64,000 nt of DNA. Origin: Molossus alvarezi. Taxonomy: Eukaryota > Chordata > Mammalia > Chiroptera > Molossidae. Numbering within the stretch: the first letter of the stretch is position 1; every line of letters begins with the position of its first letter. The stretch lies in NCBI GenBank assembly GCA_037176705.1, contig CM073895.1, positions 2,108,001 to 2,172,000 on the forward strand. Reading direction: 5' to 3'. Positions 10,681-20,240 of the stretch are shown here, piece by piece. The notes under the pieces are model-generated. The model made no database searches and was not told the origin of the DNA. It worked only from the letters and a program-made list of their open reading frames with translations. The position numbers were made by a program, and so were the translations under genes.

Positions 10681-11134
10681 CTCTGGGGGGAGGCAGGGCT
10701 GCTCCCGGCTCTTTCCGGGGGGCTGGCGGCTGCCCCAGGCACAACCTGAGTCCTAGGTGGGGGGGGCAGCGAAACTGGCATCAACTCGTCCCCACTTACC
10801 TGTTCCCCAAACACCTGCACTGAAACTCAGCGCCCCCGGTGCATTTTCAGGGTCTGTTCTGGGGTCTTTTCACGGCACTTAGGCAGCTGAGGGGGTGACG
10901 GACAACACCCTCCAGGTGCTGGTTTGGGAAGTGCCGGGCACGTGTGCCAGGGGGCTGGGAGGTGACCTCCAGACTCCGTGTCTGTCGTATGCAGAGGACC
11001 CCAAACCCTGGTCCAGAGGGGTCCTGAGGGCCAGCCCAGCCACAGCTGCCCGAGTGGTCACCTCCCCGCCACACCACCAACCTGGGGCCCAAGGGACCAA
11101 AGCTGCAGAGGCTGGGCCTGCCTGCCCCAGGCTC
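10681..11134. other. GC-rich spacer
   Basis: Single-copy GC-rich DNA; nothing recognisable. Confidence 0.45.
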
Positions 11135-11236
11135 ACAGACACACACGTACACACACATGCACACAGAGGCGCACGATACACAGGCATGCACACACATCCA
11201 CATGTGCACGAATGCACGTACAGTTGCATGCCCACT
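11135..11236. repeat. Degenerate CA-rich tract
   Basis: Imperfect (CA)n with ACACACGTACACACACATG and CATGCACACACATCCACATG words. Confidence 0.85.
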
Positions 11237-11724
11237 TGAGAAGACCTCGCCCAGGGCCCCTCCAGCCCTCAGCCAGATCATGTGCACCCTGGGGACTGTC
11301 TGCCACCTCCCCGGGCCGGGCACTCCTGGTGCCCGCCATGGCATGCATCTGGGTGAGAGACAGCGGCCTGCACTTGCGGGTGAATGCAATGTGCACCCCT
11401 GCTGTGTTCACACTGCACCCCTACTCCGACTGTGCCCACAGCTGCAGCCTCCTGCACCCGCCCTTACATGGTGCCAAGCCAGGGGCCGTTCGGGCTGGTG
11501 GGCAGCTGCCGGGGCCCCAGCCAGAGCCCACCGGGCTGCGTGGTTCTGAGTCACTGCAGAGGCCATGGCATGTCCCCCGACCCGGGGCTCTCATCTGGCT
11601 GTCCCAGAACTGGGACTGAGGCCTCATGTCTCCGGGCAGGTCCTGACCCCCAGGGGCACCCCCCCGCCACTGCTGGCCCGCGTCTCCCGGCCCCGCGCCC
11701 GGCTGACAGGCCGGCATTTCCCTT
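11237..11724. other. GC-rich spacer
   Basis: Single-copy; no gene or repeat recognised. Confidence 0.45.
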
Positions 11725-12003
11725 CCTGTCGCCTTTTCCTCCCTGTCATGTCAACAAGCACAGCCGTGCTCCTGACAGACGGAAATATCAACCCTCGGAT
11801 GGACGGAGCAACTTTAAACTTTCACGAGAGGCGTTAATGGAAATACAATGTAAGGCTCCCCTTCGAGTCGGTTTTACCGGAGAAAAGTGCCCTAAATAAT
11901 AAATATACCGCGTGTGTTTCAGTTTTTAGCGTGAATATTTAAAACATGCAAAAATATGGAAGATGCATTTGGTGAGAACAAAAGGAAACATTTATTTATT
12001 TGA
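11725..12003. promoter_or_regulatory. Candidate conserved non-coding element 3
   Basis: AT-rich, non-repetitive block: TGTCATGTCAACAAGC, GGAAATATCAACCC, GAGCAACTTTAAACTTTC, GGCGTTAATGGAAATAC, CTAAATAATAAATATACCG, GTGAATATTTAAAACATGCA and AAACATTTATTTATTTG. It combines MEIS-like (TGTCA), homeodomain (TTAATG) and forkhead/POU-like words. The interior CpGs and sharp edges argue against an old transposon. Enhancer-like by composition; conservation is untested. Confidence 0.5.
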
Positions 12004-12094
12004 CCCAACGTGAGTAAGTGAAGGAGGTGCAGGCAGGAGGTGGGGAGACCAGAGCAAACTCAGGATGAGCCGGCGTGGGGGAGGGCTCCGCCTT
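12004..12094. other. Short spacer
   Basis: Nothing recognisable. Confidence 0.4.
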
Positions 12095-12200
12095 GGGTGC
12101 ACCAGCCGGCGTGGGTCTGCCGTGGGGTCTGTCCAGCGTGGGTCTGCTGGCCGTGGGGTCTGCCGGCCGTGGGGTCTGTCCAGCGTGGGGTCGGTCAGCC
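12095..12200 (+). repeat. Short minisatellite, about 16-bp unit
   Basis: Units of the form CC(G/AGC)GTGGGGTCTG(T/CCGG) recur six to seven times with lengths of 13-18 bp. A 31-bp dimer (CCGTGGGGTCTGT plus CCAGCGTGGGTCTGCTGG) is visible at 12120-12150 and again, altered, at about 12167-12197. Confidence 0.8.
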
Positions 12201-12574
12201 GTAGGCAACAGAGGGTCCAGCTCCTGCCCCAGCCCAGGTTCTCTCCTGCCCACGTTCTGCTGACTGGCTGTCGGATGACTCTGGAAGCCCGGGACACATT
12301 CCTGCTCTCCGTTCTGTCACCCCCCGTTTCCTGAGCACCCGGACAGGGGCCTCTGCTTGGCGCCTACTGTGTACTGCAAGCCCAGCCTGTGTTTCCTGGG
12401 CTGCGGGAATGAAGACCCACAGCTGGGGCTTCACACGCGGGACTGGTTTCCTCTGAGCCGTGAAGCTGGAGTCCGGGTCCAGGTGTGCGCAGGGCCGTGG
12501 ACCCCAGCAGGCGCCAGGGGAGGCGTCTTTCTGCCTCTCAGTTTGCGAGGCTCCAGGCCGCCCTGGCTGTGGCC
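12201..12574. other. GC-rich spacer
   Basis: Nothing recognisable. Confidence 0.4.
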
Positions 12575-12657
12575 GCATCAGCCCAGTCTCTGCCTCCGTC
12601 GTGATCCGACTGTCTTCTCCCCGTGTCTCTGTCTCCCTTATAGCAGCTCTAGTCAGG
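12575..12657 (-). mobile_element. MLT1-type LTR, first part (split by a SINE)
   Basis: TCTCTGCCTCCGTCGTGATC, CTTCTCCCCGTGTCTCTGTC and TCCCTTATAGCAGCTC correspond to the reverse complement of the middle of an MLT1 LTR (ctctgcctccgtcttca / cttctccctgtgtgtctgtgtcc / cttataaggacacc). The LTR resumes after the inserted Ves SINE. Confidence 0.75.
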
Positions 12658-12862
12658 CCCTGGCCGGTGGCTCCGTTGGCTGGGCGTCGTCTCAAACACC
12701 AAAAGGTTGTGGGTTCGATTCCCGGTCAGGGCACATACCCAGGTTGTGGGTTTGATCCCCGGTTGGGATGCGTGTGGGAGGCAACCAACTGACGTTTCTC
12801 TCTCTAAACATATCTTCTGGTGAGGATTAAAAAATATATAATAAGATGCTTTAAAAAAAACC
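12658..12862 (+). mobile_element. Ves SINE (bat tRNA-derived retroposon)
   Basis: Head CCCTGGCCGGTGGCTCCGTTGG, B box GGTTCGATTCCCGGTCAGGG, a second GGTTTGATCCCCGGTTGGG, TTTCTCTCTCTAAA and an A-rich tail: the order expected of Ves. It is flanked by AGTCAGG (12651-12657) and AATCAGG (12866-12872), a decayed target duplication. The insertion splits an MLT1 LTR. Not a functional tRNA gene. Confidence 0.92.
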
Positions 12863-13012
12863 ATCAATCAGGTTGGATTAGAACCACCCTGGTTCCCTTA
12901 TCTTAAACTGATCACACCTGCAAAGACCCTATTTCAGGCCACATTCCGAGGTACCAAGCGTTAGGACTTCAACATCTCTTTTTTGGGGACACAATTCAAC
13001 GCACAGGACCAT
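12863..13012 (-). mobile_element. MLT1-type LTR, second part
   Basis: GGTTGGATTAGAACCACCCTG, TTATCTTAAACTGATCACACC, TGCAAAGACCCTATTTCAGG, GGCGTTAGGACTTCAACATC-like text and GGGGACACAATTCAACGC follow the reverse complement of the MLT1 5' half to its end. Together with 12575-12657 it forms one LTR broken by a Ves insertion. Confidence 0.85.
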
Positions 13013-13839
13013 AAACCCTCCGGGGGACTCACCCAAGGTCCCTCTGCCAGTGGGTGGACACTGGGGTCAGATAGCTGAGGTCTCTGCGGTTCTGCTGAGG
13101 ACCCCCGACTCCCGTCAGCTGTGGGGTCTCTCACTCAGACCCCTGGCCTCCTGCATCTCAGCTGGGGGGGGGGGGTTAGGAGATTTGAGGAATCCGTCTT
13201 CAAAAGCTCGCTATGCCTTCAGCGTGTTTGCTGTGTTCACCAGGTCAGGAGGTGTGGGTCCCTCTCTCAGGGCCCCGCCCCGCATTTGCAAAGACCTCTG
13301 AGCACCTGATTCTCCGCAGCATCCGAAGCGGCAGCCAGCAACCCCGGGCCTCCTTTGTGCCTTCCCACAGGGGTGACCGGGGCGCGGCAGGCATTCCCGA
13401 CCCTCCCCACCTTTTCCCACTGGACTGGCCCTCAGAGCGGCTGCGCAGTGAGGGGCACCCCAGGGGCAGGTCCTGGTGCAAGGGGAACCGGGCTGGCAAA
13501 CAGACCTATTTTGTGACATTAATGTGGACTTTGTCCTCTGCGGCACTTTCTCGGACTCTTTAGGAAGGTTTAAGAAGAAAGTGGTGTTTTCCAGGGCGCG
13601 GGCTCGCCCCTCGTGCTGACCGGCGAGTGTACTTCTGCCCTAAAAGCCGGTCCCTGGGGTCCCTGTCCTGCAGGGGAACCCCGCTGAGCGGCGCCGCAGC
13701 CCCGGCTGGCACAGCCCTTCTCTGCGCCGGTGGGTGCTGGGTCACCTGGCCTGTTTACCTGGCGGCCTGCTCTGCTCCATGACCCCACGGCCGGGAAACC
13801 GGCAGGGCCTGGAGGACGGTTCCTTCAGCGGGCCACCTG
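13013..13839. other. GC-rich spacer
   Basis: Single-copy, with a G run near 13164-13175 and a small AT-richer spot at 13500-13530 (TATTTTGTGACATTAATGTGG). No exon defended. Confidence 0.4.
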
Positions 13840-13975
13840 GGAGGCTGTCGCAGTGGCCGCTGAAATATTCATGGCCCGGCCTCCGCCGCATGGAGAGGCG
13901 AAGGCTCCGCGGCCCGGGCGCGTTGCTCACGTTGGCGCATTAATGTTTAAACTCGGTCACGTCGGTGGCCAGCGC
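13840..13975. promoter_or_regulatory. Possible regulatory block beside a CpG-rich region
   Basis: GCTGAAATATTCATGGCCC and GGCGCATTAATGTTTAAACTC lie within CpG-rich sequence. ATTCATG and CATTAATG are homeodomain/POU-like. Weak candidate. Confidence 0.3.
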
Positions 13976-14084
13976 CGCGTGGCCCCCTTTCCGCCCATCG
14001 CTGGGGGTGGGGTGCGCTCTGGTCTCGGTGACTGAGCACAGCCGGGGGCGTCCTCCCCAGCCGCATTCCAGGCTCGGGTGGAAG

Positions 14085-14355
14085 GTTTTCCAGACCTGGG
14101 AGCCGCGGTCGGCCGAGCGGATTCTCAGCGGGCCGTTCAGCCGGGCTGGGAACGCGTCCCGGGATTATCACATTCGCTCCTGTTCTCCCAGGCGGCCGGC
14201 GAGCAGCCCGGGGTGGCAGCTGCCGGTTTGGGGAAACCGAGGCGGGCCCGCGGGCGAGTTCTGCCCAGTGGCTCCCTCTGGAGGGCCGCGGGGGCCGGGC
14301 GGGGTGTGCAGGGCCGCGCGCCCCGGCGCCTGCAGGAAGCGCGGAAGCCGGAGCG
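14085..14355. other. CpG-island-like segment
   Basis: Dense in CpG (GAGCCGCGGTCGGCCGAGCG, CGCGGGCGAGTTC, GGGCCGCGCGCCCCGGCGCC) and not repetitive. It abuts an AT-rich candidate element that contains TATAAAAG at 14511-14518, so a promoter of an unannotated transcript cannot be excluded. There is no clear coding exon. Confidence 0.55.
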
Positions 14356-14545
14356 CGGCCCAGACCGTTCTCATTACGGCCAGATAGACCCGGTGAAGTT
14401 GTAACGCTAACAACATCTATTTCAGCAGCATCGGGGCGAAACGACTTTACGACGGTGTTTTACGCGCTACACGTGCACCATAAATATTTCCATAAAAACA
14501 TGCATTAAGATATAAAAGTGGGCCCCAAAATATCCAAAGTCGGCG
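14356..14545. promoter_or_regulatory. Candidate conserved non-coding element 4
   Basis: AT-rich and non-repetitive: TTCTCATTACGGCCAGATAG, TTGTAACGCTAACAACATC, GACTTTACGACGG, CACCATAAATATTTCC, AAAAACATGCATTAAG, TATAAAAGTGGG. It shares the pair AATATTT...AAAACATGCA with the element at 11.9 kb. TATAAAAG could be a TATA box, but no transcript evidence is visible. Enhancer-like by composition. Confidence 0.5.
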
Positions 14546-14985
14546 GGGAGAAAACCCACAGCAAAGCCGTGTGCTGGCGGCAGGCGGGCGTGAGCAGCTG
14601 CAGAGGGGGCTCCCTGCGGGCGGGGAGCTGGCTGACCCCCGCCCTCCCGCTGAGGGGCAGGGGAGCCCCGGGGCTCAGCGCCCCGCCCCCAGCCCCTGTC
14701 TTGGCTCTGCTGAGGGGCTGTGTCCGGGGCCCCATGTCGGGTTCTCCCAGCAGCCAGTGTCTGGGGCAGGGCACCCCTCTGTGGGCTAACACCCTGGGGG
14801 GCCCTTCTGACCTCTGCTCACAGCTGTGGCTCCTCGGCTCTGGACTACGTGTCCCCCAGTCCAGCCCTTCCCAGCCGAGCCCACCATCATGGGGGACCCT
14901 GTGGCAGGGGTCCCCCTCAGGGCCTGGGCCCTCTCATTGCATCTGTGGAGGCTCCATCTACCAGCTGTAAACGGTTAGTGCTCAT
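14546..14985. other. GC-rich spacer
   Basis: Nothing recognisable. Confidence 0.4.
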
Positions 14986-15090
14986 CTCCACTCCACAGTG
15001 CCCCACAGGGGAGGCCCGCACAGAGAGGGTTAGCAACTTGCCCAAGGCCACACAGCAGAATGTGGAGGAGTCGGGATCTGAACCCTGAGA
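14986..15090 (-). mobile_element. MIR SINE fragment
   Basis: CACAGAGAGGGTTAGCAACTTGCCCAAGG, CCACACAGCAGAATGTGG and AGTCGGGATCTGAACCCTG are the reverse complement of the MIR core and tRNA-related half. Confidence 0.85.
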
Positions 15091-15611
15091 CCCCTGAGGA
15101 CCCAGTATTGCCAGAGGTGTGGTCCCTCCCGGCCCAGCTCCAACCAGCTCTTACAGTACCCAGCTTGGTCCGTGCCCCCTATGGCTTCCCTGAGATGCTC
15201 TGGGTTGGTGCCCTCCTCTCTCACCACCCTTAATGAGGGGCCCCCTTGGTTTCGAGGGGCCGCACCTGCTTGGTCATGGCTGCCCTCCAGGCAGGGGTCC
15301 CCGGCTGTGCCTCCAGTGGTCTCACTCTGACTGAGGGACTTTGCTGCAGTCTTGGGCGCTGGAAGGGCTCCTGCCCAGCGTCCAGGACATCTTTCTGCCC
15401 TCCGATGTGCTTATTTGGGTAACTTCGATAAGGAGGGAATCTGCTGCACAACCACGCTGGACAGAGCCCCCGAGCACCCACAGCCCTGGTCTTACTCCCC
15501 AGTGTCAATCCTGGGGTAGAGCCCCCACACGGCCTCCCACTGCAGCCTTCCCTCCCGGCCTCTTCCCGCTCGGGGCTGCCGGTCGAGGCCCTACGGGCGA
15601 TGACAGCCGTC
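15091..15611. other. Spacer
   Basis: Single-copy GC-rich sequence; nothing recognisable. Confidence 0.4.
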
Positions 15612-15836
15612 CCTGAGCTCGGGCACCCGCCAGGGCCCCTCTCCCCCCCTCTGCCTGGCCGGCAGCCCCTGAGCTCGGGCACCCGCCTGGGCCTCTCTCC
15701 CCCCCGCTGCCTGGCCAGCAGCCCCTGAGCTCGGGCACCCGCCTGGGCCCCTCTCCCCCCTTCTGCCTGGCCAGCAGCCCCTGAGCTCGGGCACCCGCCT
15801 GGGCCCCTCTCCCCCCCTCTGCCTGGCCAGCAGCTC
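15612..15836 (+). repeat. 56-bp minisatellite, four copies
   Basis: CCTGAGCTCGGGCACCCGCC starts copies at 15612, 15668, 15724 and 15780, exactly 56 bp apart. Each ends CTGCCTGGCC(A/G)GCAGC. Copies differ at a few sites (CCAGGG/CCTGGG, CCCCTC/CCTCTC, CCCTC/CCGCT/CTTCT). Because 56 is not a multiple of three, the minus-strand open frames through it cycle through all frames; they are not evidence of a protein. Confidence 0.97.
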
Positions 15837-16555
15837 CAGGACACTTCCCTGAAGGTTCCGGAAGCCACAACTGTACAGCAAGCTCTCTGTGGACACACCT
15901 TAGATGCTTATTTGAGGTTGGTTGGGAGCTGCTGGGGGAGGGGAGAGAACCACCCTCCCCTGGGGTTTGTGCTGGAGCAGGGTGGCCTGGCACAGGCCAG
16001 GAGATGGGGAGGGTCACATGCTAACTGGTGCTCTGTGTCCTGAGGGGGACAGGGAGCCGGAGGAGGGACGGCGAGGCAGGGCAGGGGCGCCCACAGGTGT
16101 GCCAATGTCACCAATTCCTGGGCACCAACAAAGAGCGGACAGGCCCTAGGCACAGGAACAGAGTAAGATGAACACTAGGCAGGACAGGGGTCCTCCAACC
16201 CCACCCTTCTTCTTAGTCCTGCGTGTCGAGGGACTGGGATCCTCCGGGGCTGGGGAATGTGCTGACCCACGGAGCTGAGCTGAGCTGCCAGTCGCAGAGC
16301 CGAGGAGGAAATCTGGGGACAAGCCTGCTCTGCAGTGAGGTACCTCCCACCCAGGCGCAGGCTTCGGGTTCCCTGGTCCTGAGTCTCTGGGGGCCAAGCT
16401 GGGCGCCCAGGAAACCTCGGTGCCTGGAGCCCCCTGGTGGTGAGTGGCTGACACTGCAGGGCCTGTTCTGTCCCACCTGGTCCTGCTGAAATCTGCCCTC
16501 CCCGGCATCCTAGGGCCTGAGTGTGAGGCCCATGGCAGGGGAGGGACAGGGTGGC
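15837..16555. other. Spacer
   Basis: Single-copy; no exon or repeat recognised. Confidence 0.4.
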
Positions 16556-16735
16556 GAGATTCAGCAAACAAACTCCAGCTAAATTTGAATTCAGACCAAC
16601 AGTGAATCATGTTTTAGTATAAGTATGTCCTGTACGGTATTTAGGGTGCACGCTAAAGACTTAATCGTTGGTCTGCAGTTCAGATAACTGGGCGTCTGGG
16701 TTTTATCTGGAAACAATAGCAGAGGATGTTTGCGG
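16556..16735. mobile_element. Ancient palindromic (MITE-like) element
   Basis: The left arm, CCAGCTAAATTTGAATTCAG then ACCAACAGTGAATC and TTTTAGTATAAGTATGTCC, is mirrored by the right arm, which reads in reverse complement CCCAGTTATCTGAACTGCAG then ACCAACGATTAAGTC and TTTAGCGTGCACC. The arms meet around 16630-16650. It resembles a known mammalian palindromic interspersed repeat with 'aactgggcgtcctgtattttatctgg' ends, but I cannot name the family with certainty. Confidence 0.65.
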
Positions 16736-17599
16736 AAAGGACAAAGGAAAGACTCCGAGACCAGCCCTGGATGCCCGCGAGCCGAGGGCAGCCCAGGGGC
16801 CGTGGCGGGCAGGCTCGCGGCCCCTGGGACCAACCACACCTAAGCAGGCTGATGTTTGGGTCACCAGGCCTTTGTGAGAGAGACAGGTCCTTTCAGGCGG
16901 GAAGCCTGGGGACCTTGTGCCCCTACCCTGCCTGCCCCTTGGGGACATTGCAGTGGCCCCTCCGAGCTGCAGCCGCCCACTCCTGACCCCGATGGTCTGA
17001 AAGCCAGCCTGTCCGTCACCCCCTGTGGTGGCCCTGAAGTTAGGCAATGAATTCCAAGTCCACCTGCCCCTGTCACTCTGGTCCAGGGCTGGGGACGTGG
17101 CCAGGCCTCTGAGCGCTCATCCACACAGGGAAAGCGACGGAACCCACCGCGCAGGGAACAACTGAACAGGCCATGATGTCACCAGGAGTGCCCTGCTTTC
17201 CCCCAGGCCCCCGTGCACCGGGCTCGGAGGGGTCCTGGCAGGCACCCAGGCTCGGGTGTCCCCAAGGTCAGCATCGTTCTCTGCTCTCTGTCAGGGGAAC
17301 GCAGCAGCCGAATGAGGGCGGCAGAGGGCCTCCGAGAAGGAGGGTCGAGGGCGTGTCATGGGGCCAGGGAGGAGGGCCCAGCTGTCCTCGGTGCCCTGGC
17401 CTCCTTCAGGGCTCTGGGGGAGCCCTCCCTCCGGGCTGCCTCTCTCCACCCCTTTGCCCAGTCTCACGCCGCAATGCCTATGAGAACCCCCCTCCTCCCC
17501 GCACACACGGCCAGAAGGACGCGTGTCCCTTCCAAGGTCTCAGAGCTCTGGTCCCTCTCTACCTGGTTGACCGCAATGGGCCACTGATGTCCTGGCCGC
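16736..17599. other. GC-rich spacer
   Basis: Nothing recognisable; compositional open frames only. Confidence 0.4.
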
Positions 17600-17860
17600 A
17601 GCTGAGGCCCTGAACTGGGTGGAGGGAAGTGTGGTCGCGGGAGAATGACCCCCCGGGGATGTCCCATCCTCACGCTGGGACCCTGTGAATAGGTGACTTT
17701 GCAATGGGATTAAGTTAAGGATCTGGAGGCGGGAGGTCCTGTGTCCTCTCAGAGAGAGGCGGGGGTCGGAGGAGATGGGACCGTAGACGCAGGTCGAAGA
17801 GACAAGGCCACGAGCCCAAGGGCGCAGGTCCTCTCGACCTGGACGAGGGGAACAGGTCAT
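17600..17860 (+). mobile_element. MLT1-related LTR remnant
   Basis: CTGTGAATAGGTGACTTTGC, AATGGGATTAAGTTAAGGATC, TGGAGGCGGGAGGTCCTGTG, AGAGAGGCGGGGGTCGGAGG and GAGATGGGACCGTAGACGCAG follow the order of MLT1-type LTRs (cctgtgaatgtg / gactttgcagatgtgattaagttaaggatct / gagatggggagat / gaggcaggagggtcag / gagatgtgacgacggaagcag). Confidence 0.7.
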
Positions 17861-17957
17861 GTCCCAGAGCCCCCTGCAGCACCGGGCCCGGCCCCACCCC
17901 CGCCGAGCAGCTTCAGCCGAGTCCCAGCCCCTCTTCCTCCAGGAGGTGACCCTGGGC
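17861..17957. other. Short spacer
   Basis: Nothing recognisable. Confidence 0.35.
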
Positions 17958-18045
17958 CCCTGTTTTGCTTCTTTGGGCCTCAGTTTCCTCATCTGAAAAC
18001 GAGGTGGCCATTGTCCCAACTGTGGAGTGGAGGAGACAAGACAGG
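17958..18045 (+). mobile_element. MIR SINE fragment
   Basis: TTCTTTGGGCCTCAGTTTCC then TCATCTGAAAACGAGGTGGC is the MIR core (ctctctgtgcctcagtttcctcatctgtaaaatgggg). Confidence 0.75.
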
Positions 18046-18149
18046 CTGGGCCCCATCTTGCACTGGGGGAAGATTAGTGTGACCCCAAATCCTTCGGTCC
18101 AACCAGGAGCCTGCGTTTCTAAGTCAGGAGAGAAAGGCTACCCGGGGCC

Positions 18150-18262
18150 TTAGGCTGTGATTAAACAATAGTTTATGGAGTTATTTAATGTGCTTCTTTG
18201 GGGCAGGTTAATGGCTAAACGTCCTAAATGGAGTCTGGGGTTACATCCAGATTCACAGGTGC
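18150..18262. promoter_or_regulatory. AT-rich island, possible conserved element
   Basis: GTGATTAAACAATAGTTTATGG, GTTATTTAATGTGC and GGTTAATGGCTAAACG form an AT-rich, non-repetitive patch rich in homeodomain and SOX-like words (AACAAT). Confidence 0.4.
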
Positions 18263-19119
18263 GTGAGGGGTGTGATCTGATACCCGTCCTTTTTAACTTG
18301 GGGGGGGGTGAGGAGCTGTCTCCTTCCTGTGGCCACCCTGGGACAGTGGCTTCGCGGAGCCCGTGTCCCGGAATGAGTGTCCCCTGAGGAATTCCGTGGA
18401 ACTCTCGGGGTTCCCAGGCTGAGCAGCTGCTCCCACAGGCCCCCCCCCATGAGGGCTGGAGGCCCCTGGACGCCCCTCCCTGGGGTGCAGGAAACAGGGC
18501 GGGGACCTCAGAGAGGGGCACCTGTCCTGAGGACCCCACAGCTTCTCCTGGTGTCGGTGGGGCAGCTTCCCGGACGGTCCCGTGGTGGGGCATGAAGTCC
18601 CGTTCTCAGCCAGTGGGCGCAGGTTTGGGGTATTTCCTCCGCTGGGAGGCATTAGAGGACGGGCTTGGCGGCCCTCTCTCGCAGGGGCAGGGGAACACCC
18701 TGGTACGCGGTGTCTGGCCCACGATCCCAGGAACTCGGGGACACGGGACATGTCCCGCCCACCCACCGACGACCCCTGTGGGCAGGAGACAGCCCTCCGC
18801 TTGGGGGCAGAGTCAGGCTAAAACCTCGAACCCCCGCGGAACATGAAATTCACAGTCTCATCAGCTCATTTCAAGTGAGAGGCCTTCTCGCCCCATGAGC
18901 CAACCTGGGAAGGTCGGACCCCGCTCCGAGTCAAGGCCAACCCCGGCCTCGGAGCTTATTTGCGGGGAGCAAGCTCTCGCGCGGCCATTCTCGGCATCCA
19001 GGGTGACCAGGAGCTGTCCCGTCCCCTCCACGCGAGAAGAGAGGCCCCTGATCGTGGGTGTCCCTGACTCCCCGATTCCTGCGCCTTTTACGGAGACGAA
19101 AAGGACCCGCTCTCCTTGC
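18263..19119. other. GC-rich spacer
   Basis: Single-copy, with a ten-G run at about 18299-18308. Nothing else recognisable. Confidence 0.4.
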
Positions 19120-19660
19120 GCCCCAGAGCATCGCTGACGCCCAGACGCCGCCGCTTTGTGATTTATAACAGTGACCCCCGTCGCGCCACGAGGATGCCAC
19201 GCACGGCCTGGGCTGCGAGGCCCTCACAGCCCCGCCCCCAGACGTGAGCAGTGGCGGATGCGCGGGGAGCCCCGCGCGCCCCGCGGTCAGGCGATTCGCT
19301 GCGCCTGTAAAACCGCCCCGGCCACCGTGTCCCCGGTTGTTTTACAGCGCAACGCGGTGTCCATGCTACACGTTGAAACGTCTAAGAAACAGCCATTCAC
19401 GGCCTCCGATCTTTGCGGTCTGGAAGACCACATGCCCCGCCGGCGCTGGCCAAGCCGACGTGGAGAGTCCGGAGAAAGGCCATCGTTGTACAGCGGCGGG
19501 AGCGTCCGTGACGAGCGCGCCAGGATCCCTGCAGCGCGTCGGGTTTCACGTCTCTGCGGAAACAAGCAAGTGCTCTCGGGCGTGGAGTCAAAATACACAG
19601 AAACGGGATATTTTTAGACAAGCGCGTTTGGAATAAATCCGCCCGCCGCGGCGCGCACAC
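19120..19660. other. CpG-rich segment
   Basis: CpG density is high over roughly 500 bp (GTCGCGCCACGAGG, GATGCGCGGGGAGCCCCGCG, CGCCCGCCGCGGCGCGCAC). The stretch includes an AT-richer patch (TTTGTGATTTATAACAGTG) and no repeats. It could be a CpG island or an undermethylated regulatory region. Open frames of up to 150 codons here lack domains. Confidence 0.45.
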
Positions 19661-20240
19661 AGGGCCTGCGGGAGGCGGGCGCAGCTGTGTCTCCCTGGGA
19701 TCGCCGCCTGGTCTGGTCCCTGGTGACACGGTGTCCTCCAGGCCGCAGGGCTCCCTGGTGACAGCACCGCCCACCTTCTTCTCGGTGCACGCGGGGCCCC
19801 TGGGGAGCATGTGCGCGCGTGTGCATGTGTGACTGGTGCGTGCAAGTGCGTACACGGCCCAGTCTGTGTCGCGGCGGTGCGTGGGGGCCTCCCCGGCTAG
19901 GGCCTGCCGGCTTTCTCGGGGATGCCGTGGGGCCCCAGCTGGACGTTCCCTCAGGTGCGTGGCTCTGCGGGGCTGCGGGGAGGCAGCCCGTGCTTACTCC
20001 TGATCCGCACAGACGCAGCGGGAACATCACCGAGGGGCTGTGAGCGTGGACCCTGAGCTGTGTTCACGGAGACGCTGCTGTTTTAGTTACTGCAGTGATT
20101 CATTTGCAGAGACTGGGGGCTGCTGGGGAAGCACGCCTCTGTGGGGTACGCGTGGGTGTGGCTGCTGCCACAGGGATGGGGGAACTGCCACAGAGCAGGT
20201 GTGACCCCGGCCACTGCTCAGCATTGAAGCCGCAGCAGTC
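19661..20240. other. GC-rich spacer with a short TG tract
   Basis: A TG/CG alternating tract lies at about 19807-19855 (GCATGTGCGCGCGTGTGCATG). The rest is single-copy. Confidence 0.45.
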
